Shown: positions 10,356 to 23,620, counted from the stretch's first letter. The stretch is 64,000 nucleotides of DNA from Sclerodactyla briareus (GCA_026419785.1 JAODTK010004110.1:1-64000), one strand, 5' to 3'. Numbers and translations: made by a program. The notes: a model not told the origin generated them from the letters alone.

Positions 10356-13300
10356 CTAAACCTCACTTCTTATGGTATAACTGAGATCATCAGGGGTTAG
10401 TTTCGCCTCAACTCCCGCGTTTCATGTCAGTTTATTGAGTTTATTGCAGTGTTCATTCTTCATTCCACGATCTCTATAGTTAAAGTGGCATACTTCTGAC
10501 AAGTGCCCAAGGATTCCCACACATGGCATCGGGTGAAAATGAAAACAAATTCACCGTCGTGTTTGCGCACAAGGAGACTGAGGATTGTGGGGCTCCATAC
10601 TGTGTTAACTGATAGATAGAAAGATCAATTCTAACTGTTCATATAACTGTGACCAATACATGTAGCTTCGCGAATATTAAAGGTTCTCCGTTCTGAGCCT
10701 TACGTCCTGCCACGGGGATGCAGAGACAGAGGAAACAAATATTCATCTACTCGGCCGTTATGAACTTAACGAACTGCTGGACAGGTTGGCCATGTATAGC
10801 TTCAAACATCAGCAGGCAAATCAGCCACCGCACTAAGAAAAAGATTTCATGCCGCTTTAAATTGAGTTTTATGGAGTCACAGAAGAGTAGCCTGTTGAAA
10901 CAGGCGTTTGACTTTTGTCACCTCGTATCAGCCCATCACTATTGTGCAGGATGACCCTTTAACCAATCGGTGATTGCCTAAACAAACGCCTCTGCGACTA
11001 CGTTCTTCTGCTCGCTGTGAGCTGAATTATGGGCGTTACTAGTGGGCGGTGCGAGGTCAACTTTGATTGTGCCAACGGACATTATTTCTTCACTAAATTA
11101 TGAGAAGAAAAGGCCATGTCCGCTGGAAAATTACTCAATTGGTCTGATTTGTAATTCTTTAGACAACCTCCAACCTTAGTGAGGATATTCTTTTTTTTTT
11201 TTTTTTGCCCATTTGAAGGATTCATTTTTTCCGAACGTCTGCGGCGATACCAACAAGCCGCAATACGAAACAGTCGAAACAGTGCTTCGCTCAATTTTAG
11301 GCTTCAAATGCATCATTCTTCGATAAATTCTCAGTTTCGGTGTTGTAGAAGTCATTGACAAGTCGTCTGTAAAAAATTCATGACCTATATATGGGCGATT
11401 TCCGCGGAATCTATCAGGGTTGCTCCCATCATACACCGCCCGTGTGTACTGATGATGACAGCTACATCACCTGAATCGAATGAGCAAAATCGACCATTTG
11501 TTTTTTGGATTTGTCAAACGAAAGTCTGCAGACGAAATGTGGTGATATTCGACTGTGGTATAGATACTAACGAGCGATTAGCCCCCTCAATTTTGAGAAA
11601 CGGCTTCTCCATTATCGTCTGCTTGCAGGCTAACAGAAGAGTGGCTAGCCATGCAGTTAGGCATAACATCATCGGATACATAAAGATTTAGTTAATACAG
11701 AAAGCTTTAGGTATAAGAACAGACGACAGTAGTCAGTAAATCTGGATCTGGACTGGATGCAGTAGTATAGCGGCGAATATTCAACAAATCAACATTGAGA
11801 AGAAAAACACCAGAGAAGAAAACAGTGGAAAACCATATGCTGGAGGGACAGAATTTGCAAAAATCTCAGTTTCAAAAACATTTGAGATAACATGATATAG
11901 GGTGATACAGGTATGGACACATTCGCGAGAAATAATCGTTAAACAGGCTGACAGTACAGGTGGTGATCATACCTTCATTATATTTTCCCCGCAAATATGT
12001 GGTGGGATGGAATAAGTGCTGGTCAAATGGAAGTAAGAAATGAACCAGAAAATAGCGTTGGCCTTTCATGTCTTTGTAAAACACTTCAGCCCTTACGGGA
12101 GGGGCAGGAGTGTGGGAGGAGTTTATACAGGATAATTTTATGTAGCCTTATATTCGTATTGCAGGAGTTCCCTAGAATTATGGTTGCTCAGCTAGGTCTA
12201 GTGTTTATGTCTGTGGAAGAACTGACATCCCTCACTCGACCACTCGGACAGTTGTCCTCATATGTTCCTTCCTCCCGTTGTTTGAAAGTGCGAATGAGAA
12301 GCAATTACTTTGCTCAATGGACTCCAGTACAGTAAATCACGTGCAAAGCAGTTCCCGCCGAGGGATCGTTTTCCAGTAACCAACTGAAATGGGAGCCACA
12401 TGAGTAGATGAGGGGAGAGAGTGATTCTCGTATGTCAGTTCGAGAGATTATGAGATTCTCCTGTTCAGGGGAAGCGTTATGTTGAACAGATACAGATATG
12501 ACTAAACCTGGTCTGCGGACCGCGGATGCAAAAACAAGCCGTCCCAGTTAATGGACACCAACGGTTTTAATAATTAACAATAGGTCGGATTACAGTACGC
12601 GTTGTTTCCTAGCATGTGTCACGTATCGACGTTATGGGACGTGATCGACCAGCTGCGGTTTCTGTTATTTAGGGGGTTGACATTATTTCTCATTCTTCAT
12701 TAACACCACTAACAACACACTGTTCGTGCAACTTCGGAGCCGCTTGTAGTTGCGATGGGAGAGATTTTGGTCGTACACTTCGGGTTTCGCCGTAATGCAG
12801 GGTGCATATGGGGTCAACTGGGGTTTGTTCGGAATATTTGAATTAAGTCTCGCGCTGCCGGCTGTGAGCAGTCAAGTGGAATGAAACCGCTCTTTTCCAG
12901 GGTACGAGAAAGTGGTCGGTCCTGGACCACAGTAAAGATGGTTCTCTCGGATGGAGACGTAAAAATGGGCGGTCCAGGGAGGAGGGTTGGAGTGGTAAAC
13001 ATACCGATATCCTATGAAACACTAGTTGAAAAGAAGAAAGCGAGTTATCGTCGGTGCCTATCAAACGACAATACGGCCAGGATTCCCTGGTGAACCTAAT
13101 GGCTTCCCGAACCCGTTAAAATTCAAATCGAATCAAAAGCGAACATTATCGAGAGTACCTATAAATAAATTCGGCATCACAGTGAATGGCACGATCAGCG
13201 TGTCATATAGAGGCCTATCTCTCTCACCACATCAAGAAGAAAAAAATTACGGAAATCCAAACGTGTTTGACGTACTTCAAACTGCTTGCAATGTATTTTC

Positions 13301-16300
13301 GTCTGTCTATGAACATCATGAAGCCACGAATTGCCGTTATGTGGTATTACTGCTATAATACACAAGGTAATTCAAAGGACATACACGTTTGAATATTAAC
13401 TTACTTTACCAATGCATACACGACCTAAATGTGTAATGTAGTATTCGCACAGACTTCAGTATAATTGACTGTTGCGGAACTGGTCGACTGTGAATAGTTG
13501 TAACTTCGTCAGAAACGTTGCTGTAAGCGATTATAGGTCACCGTAACCCTTTCTTGGACCTGTTAGCTTAAGAACAGCTCAAATGTTGTACATATGATTA
13601 GGTAGTATAACACAAATGAATGGCCCCGTCATCCTCACCGAGCGCCTCATGGGATGCCTACTCAAATCGTTATCCCCGCCAAATATTAGTTCTGTCGATT
13701 GGCTATCGCTAATAGAGTTCAGTCGATGGCGATGGCGATTTGAGTAAGTAAATCCGACGGGGAAGTCTTCTGTAGATATATTATCAGAGTTGATATGCTG
13801 AAGCGCTTTGAGCAAGTCTTCGATGAAAAAGGCTCTATATAAGAATGAGGGGAGGTATTTTATTATATCATTATCCAGGATACATTTTCATTAATGAGCG
13901 TATCAATGTTTGCATCATCGTTTGTTTTCAAGGGTGTACAAGGAGTGATGCATTTCAAACTATTGCCAGATGGTAGCTCGCTTGATCGTTATGACATAAT
14001 AGAGAGTGTATATTTCCAAGTTCCATGTCCATCCGAAGGTCTGATGTCTCTTCACTATCTAAAGGAGCTCAAATTGTGATCAATAATGAATGGGGCCGAC
14101 ATATTTAAGCACCTTTATATATATAGGTGGCAGGTTTCAGTATTACAGAAGAGTTGAAGAATATCACAAAGCCTCCTTTCATCTGGATGATAGACCCTGT
14201 CACACATCGCAGATGTGCGGTTCCGCGGATATGATCATGAGTGGCCAGAGCTTGCGCAAGCCTGATTTTATTACCCGTAATATGTCGCTTTTCTCGATGA
14301 TGGATTTTATCCCGGGAGCTCCTTGCAAGAGTATTAAAGGGTTGATCGTGAACCGTTCCGAGCCTGATTATCAAAACAGATGAAACTGGCGGAGTGGAAA
14401 GCCTCATGGCCAGAGAGCTGAACATTCGAGAGTATCTAGCTTATTAGAGACGGAACTGAAAAAATTTATATGCCACGAGGTGTCACGTTATTTGAAATTA
14501 CTGTCTCTCTACAATCTTTTAATGGTGTATTTCCCATAGCAAGCAATAACGACTCGGGTTTCTTCAGTGGAAGTTGCAGGCCACATGGATTGAAGAGCAG
14601 ACTTTTGCGATGGATTCCCATTTGGTTTGAAACTGACCATCCCGTTGCCAAAAGCGGGGGTCTAACTAATTTACCTGATAACTTCGATTATTGATCACAA
14701 ATAATTGACAGGAAGCGTGCAGAGGGAGGTTCACCAAGCGGCGTTGATCTTCTTCCGTATGTGCGCGAAGTGATGATAATGCACGTCAATGCGGTTTGCT
14801 GGGATTGGGAGCCCTATTATGCGATATAGGCGATACAGGAGGGCCACTTTGACATTGCCACTCCAAGTCCGCACGGAGTAATTGCGAATTAATCTATGAA
14901 ACCGCCAATGAGATTCAGGTTTAGGGTCACCTGTAAAACGACTCTACACATAACCATCCGAAATGGATCCCTCTTGTTGAGTTATGGCGTTTGCAAACAC
15001 GGTTAGTCACACGGTAACTTTTTTATCAGATCAACCTCAATTTCATGGTATAGCTTGATCTCATCAGAGTCAGATTACATCAATCCCGCGTTTCATATCA
15101 TGTTTCATTGACCTTCCAGTTTCTTCATCCATTCTACGATCTCTATAGTTAAAGTTGCATCTTCTGGTATATGCACCCAAGGCTATCCCACACATGGCAT
15201 CGGGTGAGAAAATGGGACAAAGACACCGTGTGTTTGAGCCCAATGAGGCTATGGGGTCTGTGATCCCATACTGTCAATGATATGATAGCAGATCACTTGA
15301 TAAGTGTTCATGTTACCTGTGAACACCATATGTAGCTTCTGAGAAATATGAATTGTATACGCATAAATGACAGCAGACAAATCGCCAATGCATGAGAAAA
15401 GATTTCATGCCCTTTATTTGATTTACTGAATATTTCTGGAGAATATCAGTTATCGTTAGCCTACGTGTTGCGTAGTACTTATTCTCTGTTTAATATATAA
15501 ACCCGACCTATTCGTCCGCCACACAATATATACCAATATTACAATGAAATCTGAAGTCGTATCTGCTCGTCGGAGTATGATTCCTCATCTACTGCAACAG
15601 TCACCATTTTGGGCAGACTTGCCTGTTGTTTTTTCGCAGTCTGGGTTGTCATTGTTATAACCGATCGTCGCCGTATTCGTAACAGATTTCACCGGGGACT
15701 AGATTCGGATACTCGCCGTACTCTCGCCAGCCCGCCCCAAACAAGAAGTCTGCAGTTCCTTCAGCGCAGGAGTCCTTCAACTGAGACGTGGTGCCATAAT
15801 GTGTCGCACATTAGTCGCTATATTTACCGATCATCGACGCACAGCGTAAGACGCCAATTTGACTAGCATACGGTGTTAATGAGTCTGCAGAAGAAAGTGG
15901 TAGCTATGCAGTAGGATAACATCATCGGATGCATAAATCAGAACGCTTTAGGTATAAGAACAGACGACGCTAGCCAGTAAAATCTGGATTGACAGAGAAA
16001 CAGGGGAGGGGACACTGGGCTGGAGGCGGCAGAAATTGCCAAATCTCATGTTTCAAAACTTTGATAGTATACTTGGTATAGGGTGATAAAGGATATGACA
16101 CATGCGTAGAGAGAATAATCGTTAAACGGGGCGACAGTCCATGCTGATGGATCAAAACCTCATAGATTCGCAAGAGAAAAAAGGGGAATGGATGGAAATA
16201 GTGCCTGGTCCCAAATGGAAGTCAGAAAGAACCAGAAAATATGCGTGGCATTCATTAGTCTCTATAAAACACTTTCAGGCCCATCACGGCTAGGGGCGTG

Positions 16301-17228
16301 GTGGAGGGTGTGGGAGGGGGTGGCGTGATACCAGGATAGAAATTTGATGTAGCCTTATATTTAGTATTGCATGAGTTGCCTGAATTTAGTAGCATTCTAG
16401 TCTAGTGTTCATTTTAGAGGAAGAGAATGATTATCCCTAACTCGGACAATCCGACAGTGTCCTCCATATGTTCATTCCTGTGTTGAAGGCGAATGAGGAA
16501 AACGATTACGTGGCTTCAATGGGTTCCACGTCCAGTGAATCACGTGTAAAGGCACGTTTCCGCCGAGGGATCGTTTTCCAGTTACCCAATTGAAATGGGA
16601 GCCACAATGAGTATTGAGGGGAGAGGTGATCAGCGTATGTCGTCTGAGAGGATTCTCCTGTAGGGAGTTTTAGATTCTCCTGTTCAAGAGAATCGTTATT
16701 GAACATATTAATAAACATTGCTGCAACCCAGTAGATACAAAACCAATTGTTCCCAGTGATGACACCAACCTGTTTGAATAATTTCAACAATACGTGATGA
16801 TTTACAGTTACGTGTGTTTCCGGAGCATGTGTCACACGTATTGACGTTATCGCATGTTCGGGAGTTACCCTAACTAAAAAAAACGAACTGTTCGGAATGA
16901 CTGTGACAAATCTACGCCCAAAAACCTCACCGCCTAGATTATTCTTATCCAAATATCTCGAAATCTTTATTGACAACTACCAATTCCAAACCAAGCTGTT
17001 TTGTAGTTGGGACAACTAGGTTCTGAATGTGCAATGAAAATTGAAGACTCGGACTGGATGAATTTTCTGGAGGGGTGAAACTGAATGTCCCCTATATATT
17101 CCCATATCAGTGAACGTTGCATTGGGGGAAGAATTGCAATATGGCATGTGTAATGAATAATTGAAATGCTACTGAACAGGAAACAAATTTGTCTCCGAAT
17201 AGGAGAAATCTATCGGACATGTTTGTTG

Positions 17229-17275
17229 TTTTTTTTTTTTTTTTTTTTTTCCTCACTCCCTTTTTTTTTTTTTTT

Positions 17276-17341
<66 letters not shown>

Positions 17342-17355
17342 TTTTTTTTTTTTTT
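17229..17355. repeat. Interrupted poly(T) tract, about 127 bases
   Basis: Several long T runs separated by single G, ATA or a CCTCACTCCC interruption. A very similar structure lies at 37365-37477. Polyphenylalanine-like frames across it are artefacts of composition. Confidence 0.9.
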
Positions 17356-18139
17356 GGGTTCACCATATCACTGTGGTTTGGTGATCATAAGTGAATCATC
17401 TTACTACGAGAGGGGGAGCATGGAGAGAGAAGTTATCTACAAGCAGGCCTCGTCCGACATGATCTTAAGAGGGGCAATATCGTCAAAATCTTTTATATCC
17501 CCCTGAATTTATGAAATATTTATTTCCTCTATAATTGGAAGTATAAATTATTCTTGGCGTATGGTGTACGTGTAATACGTTTTCATGTTGAACTACGACC
17601 AAACTGAGTCACGTGACGTCATTACCAATCGACGGTCACGTGATACACGAGGCAAACAATATACTTTATAAATTACAATTTAATTTTAGAAGTAGATTGT
17701 AACAATGAATCGTCGATTTTCAAACAATCAGCAGGGTGAATGAATGATAGCACGGATTCACATTGTACCGGTATTTGACGAATTTGAATCTTACTGTAGT
17801 ATGTTGCAAACGTATATGGTGCCTACAGGAGGAGTGGTTCGCTTTATATAGCGCTTCATACAAATAAGTTGCAATCTATTGCTCACGATCAACGAAGCCC
17901 TATCATCAAGGCCATCGTTCTAGAGATGCTTGATAGATATATCGATCTTGTGGAGTATTCTTAAGATGCACATGGCTTTGACGTAGTCAGTCAATCAGGC
18001 GGATGAAATCATAATTCATATATTAGGAAGTAACCTCCTTCTATTGTGTAAGTGGAAGCCGGGGTTACTTTTTAATTGGTAAGCAAAGCTAGGGAATTCG
18101 TGAGACACGTGATATATTAGCTAATTTCAGACTCGTAAA

Positions 18140-18345
18140 CACTATAACCCGCCCCAGGTCTGCGGCGGATTAGTACATGAATTATATTGTTTTTTCTTAG
18201 TGAGGTCAAGTAATCTCAACCAAGAGAGGCCAGAGTCCCAAAACCTCACAAACACGATCGTCCCGAATGCTGGCTTCGAGATCAAGTTGAAATTTTGGTT
18301 TGTTTGGCTTTCATATGGCAGAGAATAAGATCCCAATAAAAGCGT
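18140..18345 (+). repeat. TGACC / ACACGAT-type repeat segment
   Basis: Contains AGTGAGGTCAAG, AGAGAGGCCAGAGTC, AACACGATCGTCC, TTGAAATTTTGGTTTG and GGCTTTCATATGG in the same order as the landmarks of the 2455-3590 array. It is a single, diverged copy. Confidence 0.55.
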
Positions 18346-18730
18346 TTTTCACTTCTTAGCTAGTCGAATACTGGTCGTCAAGTTCAAGTGAAAGTTATGG
18401 TAGCTTCCGTAGCGGATGCAGGTACATATATTACCAGTAATTACGTGGTACACTATCCCACTTCTGCGTATGGCATAGATTATCAGAGAGTTAAAGCAAA
18501 ATTTGAATTAAAGGGGAATGAAATGAGATTTTTACTTGACTCAATAACTATCAGGACACTTGGTATTCTTTTCTGAAGAATCATGATTTTGTAATTCTAG
18601 TTGTGGGAATGTTGTTGAGTAATGCGAAAACGTGGGCCTATACACCTGCGGAGTCTGTATTTTTCAGGGGGTGACTAGTTCTTATTCTTCATTAACAAAT
18701 AATAACCACAGTAATTTACGTTCGAATTGA

Positions 18731-21285
18731 GGCAGTCCCTTTAAAAAGAGCATATATTTCTGACAATGGTACAGTCGGTTATATTGTGTTTTCGATTCAC
18801 CAAACTTCGGCCACCCTGGTAGTATTGGACTATGTCATTGGGGTGAAATTTACATTTTGTATCATGCTTGACAATGTTATATAAAATCAAGGCACTGTAC
18901 ACGGAATGAATGAAGGCACGAGAAAAACAGCTAAGAATAATTTAACAACTGGAAAATAATACAATATCACAAAATTGACAAATAATATATAATTAATATA
19001 TGGAAAAACGGAGCGGCTAACTGAACGGAATGTTACCACAGAGCTTTACCGCCCGGACTGGACCGTCCTACATTGGCCATGTTGAGGAACCATTGCCAAA
19101 CGTACATATCCGTGTAGAACTAGAGAGGCGAAATAGCTTCCTCAACAAGTGAGTGAGTCGACAAGCCTGGTCGGAATTCGTCCAGAGATACGCCCCAATA
19201 GACCTTTTAGCGAGTTGTTAGTGCGCTGCTCGATATAATTCGTGATCTCCGACCAGCTCTACCATTACCGCCCATTTCCAAACTGTCGCCACTCTTTCAA
19301 AACGCGATAAATTCCTCCAATCTTTCTCGATTTACTTTTGTTACTATGGGAAGAAATCTAAATTGTTTGTGATGGTAGGTTGTGTCTTTCGTCAGAAAGG
19401 GTTCCGAAAGATTGCTCTGGAAACTGCTCGGCAACGTCGGACTGCCTTGACCTCTCCGACACAATAACATTCATAGTCTTCTTTAACAGTGAACGGATGA
19501 AAAGTGTCATCACGTGAGTGCTCACATTGAACAAACAACAAAAAACTTTAACCTTTCTGGTTCCTTCTGACAGAGTGACGATGGAAACCACAAAGCAGCT
19601 CGTGAAAAGCCACTCAAGATGGAATGCCCCCCACTGATCACGAGAATTCCACCGACCTTACCTCTCAACATCAGAGCATGGACTCACAAAGATTCCGTGC
19701 GTGCCCTAAATACATTGTTGTAATGATATTGTTTTTGTTTTTTGTTTTCATTTAGTGAAGTAACAAAAACTCGCAAACTCCTGAAATTTTCGGTTTACAA
19801 GCATGTTTTCGGAATCCTGATCTGGATCAATGACTCGAACTGATATTGAAACCATTATCCCCATACCTGGTTACGTTACATGCATGTCTGATGTAACTGA
19901 TTCTCGTAATCATGGTATCCTGTTCACAGGTGTCGTTGTTCTTTTATTTTTTTCCAATCTCCCCGTTCATTTCATCTTGGCCATCAATGACAACAGTACC
20001 AAGGAAGAAATAGAAAAGAACAACTAAGCGTGGTGATCACCAGAGTAATTTGATTTGTGTCCTTATAACTTTCGAGATAACTTGGATTTGACATTAAAAT
20101 ACTAGAACGTTAGTCAGTTAATAACTTTACATTATAGGAACCGGCATAGATCATCAGAAGAGGAATTGAACAGAACAATGAGTATTACGCAACAGATTTC
20201 TGCTTTGAAAATTGGGACCCCAAGTGTTAGGCTCATTTGAAAGTATATCCAGTCATCCCTTATATTCATACTGAAGGTATCCTTACGGGTGTGGGGCATT
20301 TCAGTTGAGGAAAAAAAATCCAGGAGTAACAGGTCGGAGATGTCTAACGTTTGGGGACGATGCGCCGATACTGATCCCCAACTTTAACAGAGGATGTAAT
20401 AGGCTAAATACAATACTACTATTCCAATTAGACTGTTAAAAAAGACCTTCCGACGCAGTGCGCGTCAGCTGCGAATTTGACAGGCGGGCTATGACGGTAT
20501 GAGGGTTTAAATCACTTCAGGAAATGATGGACTTCAAAGAGGGCCGATCTAGAATCCTACACAGTAAACGCTATCATCTTGGACCTTGGTAGCAGAAAAG
20601 CGCAAAGTGGCATTAGGTTCAGACGTTTCAATCGAGATTCCCACCATAATTTTATTTGTCACTGGTACATGTTCCGAGAAAAAGTCTACATGTTTTGTAT
20701 TCAATCTTTTATAAAAAAGGGTACAGTCGTAACGGGACACAGGGGGAATCTCATGTCTCAAGAGCATGAGCCCATAATACACGCATATCGGCTGTATTCC
20801 GGTCTGCGATCCTATTGTTATTTCAATCAGTATCGTCTGGCGACACCTTTTCGAATGATGTCTGTGGATATATATTCGTACAGCCGTAATCCATACCGGA
20901 ATGTCCCATAACGATTTTTCTCCTTGAGGTCATCGGAACGTTGCAGTGTTTACAGGACGTTACAACAAGTAGGTATCAGAAATATTGCTTTTCCGTGTAT
21001 TAACAATGGAAATCCTATTTACACGACCAGTGTACTGAGCTGGTATGTGACTACGTTATTCATCCGGAAAAATCTTTGTCACCCATTCCCCCCCCTCTTT
21101 GCCGCAAACCTTCAGCTACTTACATCCGAAAACAGGTGACAGACTGGAACTCCCCGTCAGAGTAAGCAGGAGATCTGCGAACGAGATGCGTGGCGATGCG
21201 CGCGAAAACGGCTTCGACGGATTCGAGGAGGCTGGAAAGAACAAACTGAACCAGAAGACGAAGAGGAACAATCCGACACTGGAAT
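18731..21285. other. No recognisable gene; one dispersed repeat block inside
   Basis: Apart from the 19320-19560 block I see nothing I can name. Open frames at 19830-20027 and 20579-20911 have no recognisable motif. At about 21175-21290 there is a GC-rich stretch, preceded by a CAG, with a charged, protein-like frame (residues such as ENGFDGFEEAGKNKL), but the opposite reading is also open and the minisatellite begins inside it. Confidence 0.4.
19320..19560 (+). repeat. Dispersed block, second copy of 7770-8110 repeat
   Basis: Aligns with 7890-8070 as described there (TTCCGAAAGATTGCTCTG, CAACGTCGGACTGC, ACACAATAACATTCATA). Similarity fades on both sides before any terminal repeat could be identified. 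Confidence 0.5.
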
Positions 21286-21288
21286 ATA

Positions 21289-21693
21289 CATTCCCTGCCG
21301 GTCTGTAGGCTGCCGTTCATAAAGGCCATGGTCAGGTATACTTCCCTGCCAGGTATTTGTAGGCTGACGTTCATTACAGTCCAGTAGGTATAATTACCCT
21401 GCCAGGTATGTAGGCTGACGTTATACAGGTCCATGTCAGGTATCATTCCCTGTCAGGTATGTAGGCTGGACGTTCATACATCCATGTCAGGTATACATTC
21501 CCTGCAGGTATGTAGGCTGACGTTCATACAGTCCATGTCAGGTATAAATTCCTGTCAGGTATGTAGGCTGCGTTAACGTCCATGTCAGTATGACTTCCCT
21601 GCCAGGTATGTAGGCTGACGTTCATTACGTCCATGTCAGGTATACAGTCCTGTCAGGTATGTAGGCTGGCGTAATGACAGTGTCAGGGATGCA
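21289..21693 (+). repeat. Minisatellite, about eight copies of a 51-53 bp unit
   Basis: Tandem units each read approximately TTCCCTGCCAGGTATGTAGG, then CTGACGTTCATACAGTCC, then ATGTCAGGTATA. Eight starts of the phrase CAGGTATGTAGGCTG (or a one-base variant) can be counted. Units vary mainly by single-base gains and losses. Both strands are open for stretches because the unit length is often a multiple of three. No protein meaning is inferred. Confidence 0.92.
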
Positions 21694-21924
21694 GTTCCGG
21701 AATTCCGAGTAGGTGAATGTCGTCGGAACCTATTCACTGAAAAAAAAATGCCAGTGTAGATTTCTTACGGTAAAATTACTTTCTAGTTTATCGTCTACCA
21801 TCATACCGATGAATGTAAGGATGTGTAATACTTATAGGTGCAGTGTGTGGGGATGGGTTAATGTGACAGAACTTTCAAAACAGTTTGAATTTCAAATGGT
21901 CTATTTTTACTTGCGAAACTGAAT

Positions 21925-22205
21925 AACCAAATTCCGGTATCTATCAACTCTCCTCTCTCTCCGCAGTCTTATTACCACACACGTTCCGCCAAAGGCATTA
22001 GGCCTAATGTCCGAGAACAAGCAAGTTGATATGTGTGCAGCCAAGCTGTGGAACAATCGTCCGGCTGCGGTTTCACAGTGTATGTCACTAAACACATGAT
22101 TGTTTGAGCTTAGGGACTCATTATTATAAGTTCCTATTTGTGCGTCTTTGCGTTAGCGCTTGTGTTCTTTCGAAAAGGCGCTTTACAAGTGTTTTTCGTG
22201 ATGTA
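21925..22205 (+). mobile_element. 5'-truncated LINE 3' end (CR1/L2/Rex-type C-terminus)
   Basis: At about 22034-22100 the plus strand reads CAAKLWNNRPAAVSQCMSLN, matching the conserved LINE C-terminal phrase of the form A-KLWN-LP--V-----SLN-FK. About 90 bases later comes a tail with AAAAGGCGCTTTACAAGTG, the same type of end seen in many L2/CR1-like families. Only the last few dozen codons and the tail are present. Confidence 0.65.
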
Positions 22206-22849
22206 AGGCAATGAAGGTTAATGTCAATGTTTGATGATGCATATAATACCGATCAATGCCAATTAGACGTGTGAATTTGAATCACAAACGTAATAAGGAC
22301 TAGTAAAGTTCACTATTGGACGAGTAATACCTTTCCTTCTCACAATAAACAGCGCAACATAGCACACAATGGGTCACAATATTTAAGATAATTATTTATT
22401 TTGCCAATTTCACTTTTTTTGTCTTTTTCATTTTATTCGTAAACGACACTTGTTCTCACAATATTGGTATTATGGCACTGCCAGCGTTATTGGTTGTTCA
22501 TCGGAAACATCGTTCTACTACTTACAGATCAACGGTCTGTGTACGTTCGCTCAGTTCAGCACGTGTCATGAGAACAGTGCATTGTCGAGAGGAGAGAGAG
22601 ACTGAATCTATTATGGGTAAGTGAAAATGCGCGGAACTGAGAAAACTAGACTCAAAAGATACAGGACTGTAGACTTGTTATAGGATAATAGCTGAGAATA
22701 GACATTCAAAACGGTACTAACTGTTGCCTGTGCTATGATTTTGCAACGAATAGAAGGAATCTAAACAAACTAGACAGTGATATGTGCTGTATATGGCGCC
22801 TAGCTCCGATACGCAATAAGAAGATAAAAAATAGTGAAGTTGCAATATG

Positions 22850-23620
22850 TCTATTGTTTTGGGGCAGGTCAAATTCTGAGAACACGATAACTAAAGAAAC
22901 TGCTAAATTTGTAGCTTCACAAATTTTTCAACTGATCAGGCGCAATTAACAAAAACCGAACATGATTAACAACGTCTATATTGTCCATTCGATGGGTATT
23001 ACATTAGTCTTCCAAAGATACCGCTGAATCGGCCGATGAAATTTATTCCACAAATACAGCCATTTCATCAATCGTGGCCATCCATTCTTGATGATCCTCT
23101 AAATGAATTTCAAGATTAGAGATGGGCAACCTTAAAAAAGAGGAGCGACGTTTAGGTACTTTTGTGACGATTTCCCTAATCCTGATATTGTCATCAATTT
23201 TATGGTAATATACGGTTTGGAACTTCATCTTTTTCATTTTCAATGATGACCTACGGGAGTGACTCACGAAAAACACATCGCATTGAAACTCTACAGTGGG
23301 TGTTACGCCCTCGATATTTTGCCCAGAACAGAGGCTCAGAAGGAATAATTAGTGTTTGTGTGTTGTCATCGGTTAGAGGTTATCAGAGGTGGGGGTGTTG
23401 AAAGTCTTGTAAAAACGGATTAAACCATCATATTGAAAGTTGTTGACTCTTTTTGGTGGGGAGTACAATAATCCCATTGTTTTGGGGGACTGGGGTTATT
23501 TTTTGTAATTTTCAGCTTGAAAACTTGACCATCTAAATCGATGAAGCTTTTACTTTGTGGGTGCAACCTATGACCATGACATGTTCGCATTTTTTTTATT
23601 TTTTTTTTTTACCTTTGGGT
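22850..23620 (+). repeat. TGACC / ACACGATAA-type repeat segments
   Basis: Landmarks of the 2455-3590 family recur: GAACACGATAACT near 22880, GGTTATCAGAGG near 23375, GGGGAGTACAATAATCCC near 23458, and AACTTGACCATC near 23522. The copy is broken and its 3' part runs into the C-terminal codons of the candidate secreted peptide on the other strand. Confidence 0.5.

Larger units (their letters stand above)
4718..12725 (+). repeat. Tandem segmental duplication, copy 1
   Basis: This region aligns in the same order with 12742-18730. Matching anchor pairs are: GGGGTTTGTTC at 4799 and about 12820; AAGAACAGCTC-type text at about 5530 and 13570; GGCCCGTCATCCTCACCG at about 6108 and 13624; GAGCTTGCGCAAGCCTGAT at about 7167 and 14249; TTGATCACAAATAATTGACA at about 7622 and 14693; ACACATGGCATCGGGTGA at about 10518 and 15192; GCTTTAGGTATAAGAACAG at about 11703 and 15945; CCGAGGGATCGTTTTCCAGT at about 12358 and 16562. 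Copy 1 carries extra blocks absent from copy 2 (about 5580-6100, 6250-6650, 7770-8110, a SINE and a LINE). No gene is conserved between the copies. Identity is visibly well below 100 percent with many small indels, so the duplication is old. It could also be two adjacent copies of a large unclassified element, but I found no terminal repeats. Confidence 0.8.
16866..18625. mobile_element. 1.76 kb insertion in copy 2 (unclassified)
   Basis: Alignment to copy 1 breaks after GACGTTATCGCATG (about 16850) and resumes at ACGTGGGCC...CTGCGG (about 18628). The corresponding positions in copy 1 are adjacent near 12636. The inserted DNA includes a 127-base T-rich tract (17229-17355) and a TGACC-type segment (18140-18345). 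I found no transposase or RT motif and no obvious target-site duplication or terminal inverted repeat, so the class is unknown. A deletion in copy 1 is the alternative. Confidence 0.5.
12742..18730 (+). repeat. Tandem segmental duplication, copy 2
   Basis: Second copy of the unit described at 4718-12725, in direct orientation and immediately adjacent. The right ends of both units carry matching text: AGGGGGTTGACATTATTTCT near 12671 and CAGGGGGTGACTAGTTCTTAT near 18666, each followed by a CATTCTTCATTAACA-like phrase. Excluding its own 1.76 kb insertion, copy 2 is about 4.2 kb, against about 6 kb for copy 1 without its LINE and SINE, so it has lost (or copy 1 gained) several hundred-base blocks. 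A 156-codon open frame on the minus strand at 16506-16976 is not open in copy 1 and shows no family resemblance. Confidence 0.8.

Noticed and set aside
15609-15866. Frame with a hydrophobic start and arginine-rich remainder
   Set aside because: No ATG, no homologue recognised, inside the duplicated unit with no matching frame in copy 1.
16506-16976. 156-codon minus-strand open frame
   Set aside because: Not open in the paralogous stretch of copy 1, runs across the duplication/insertion junction, and shows no family resemblance.
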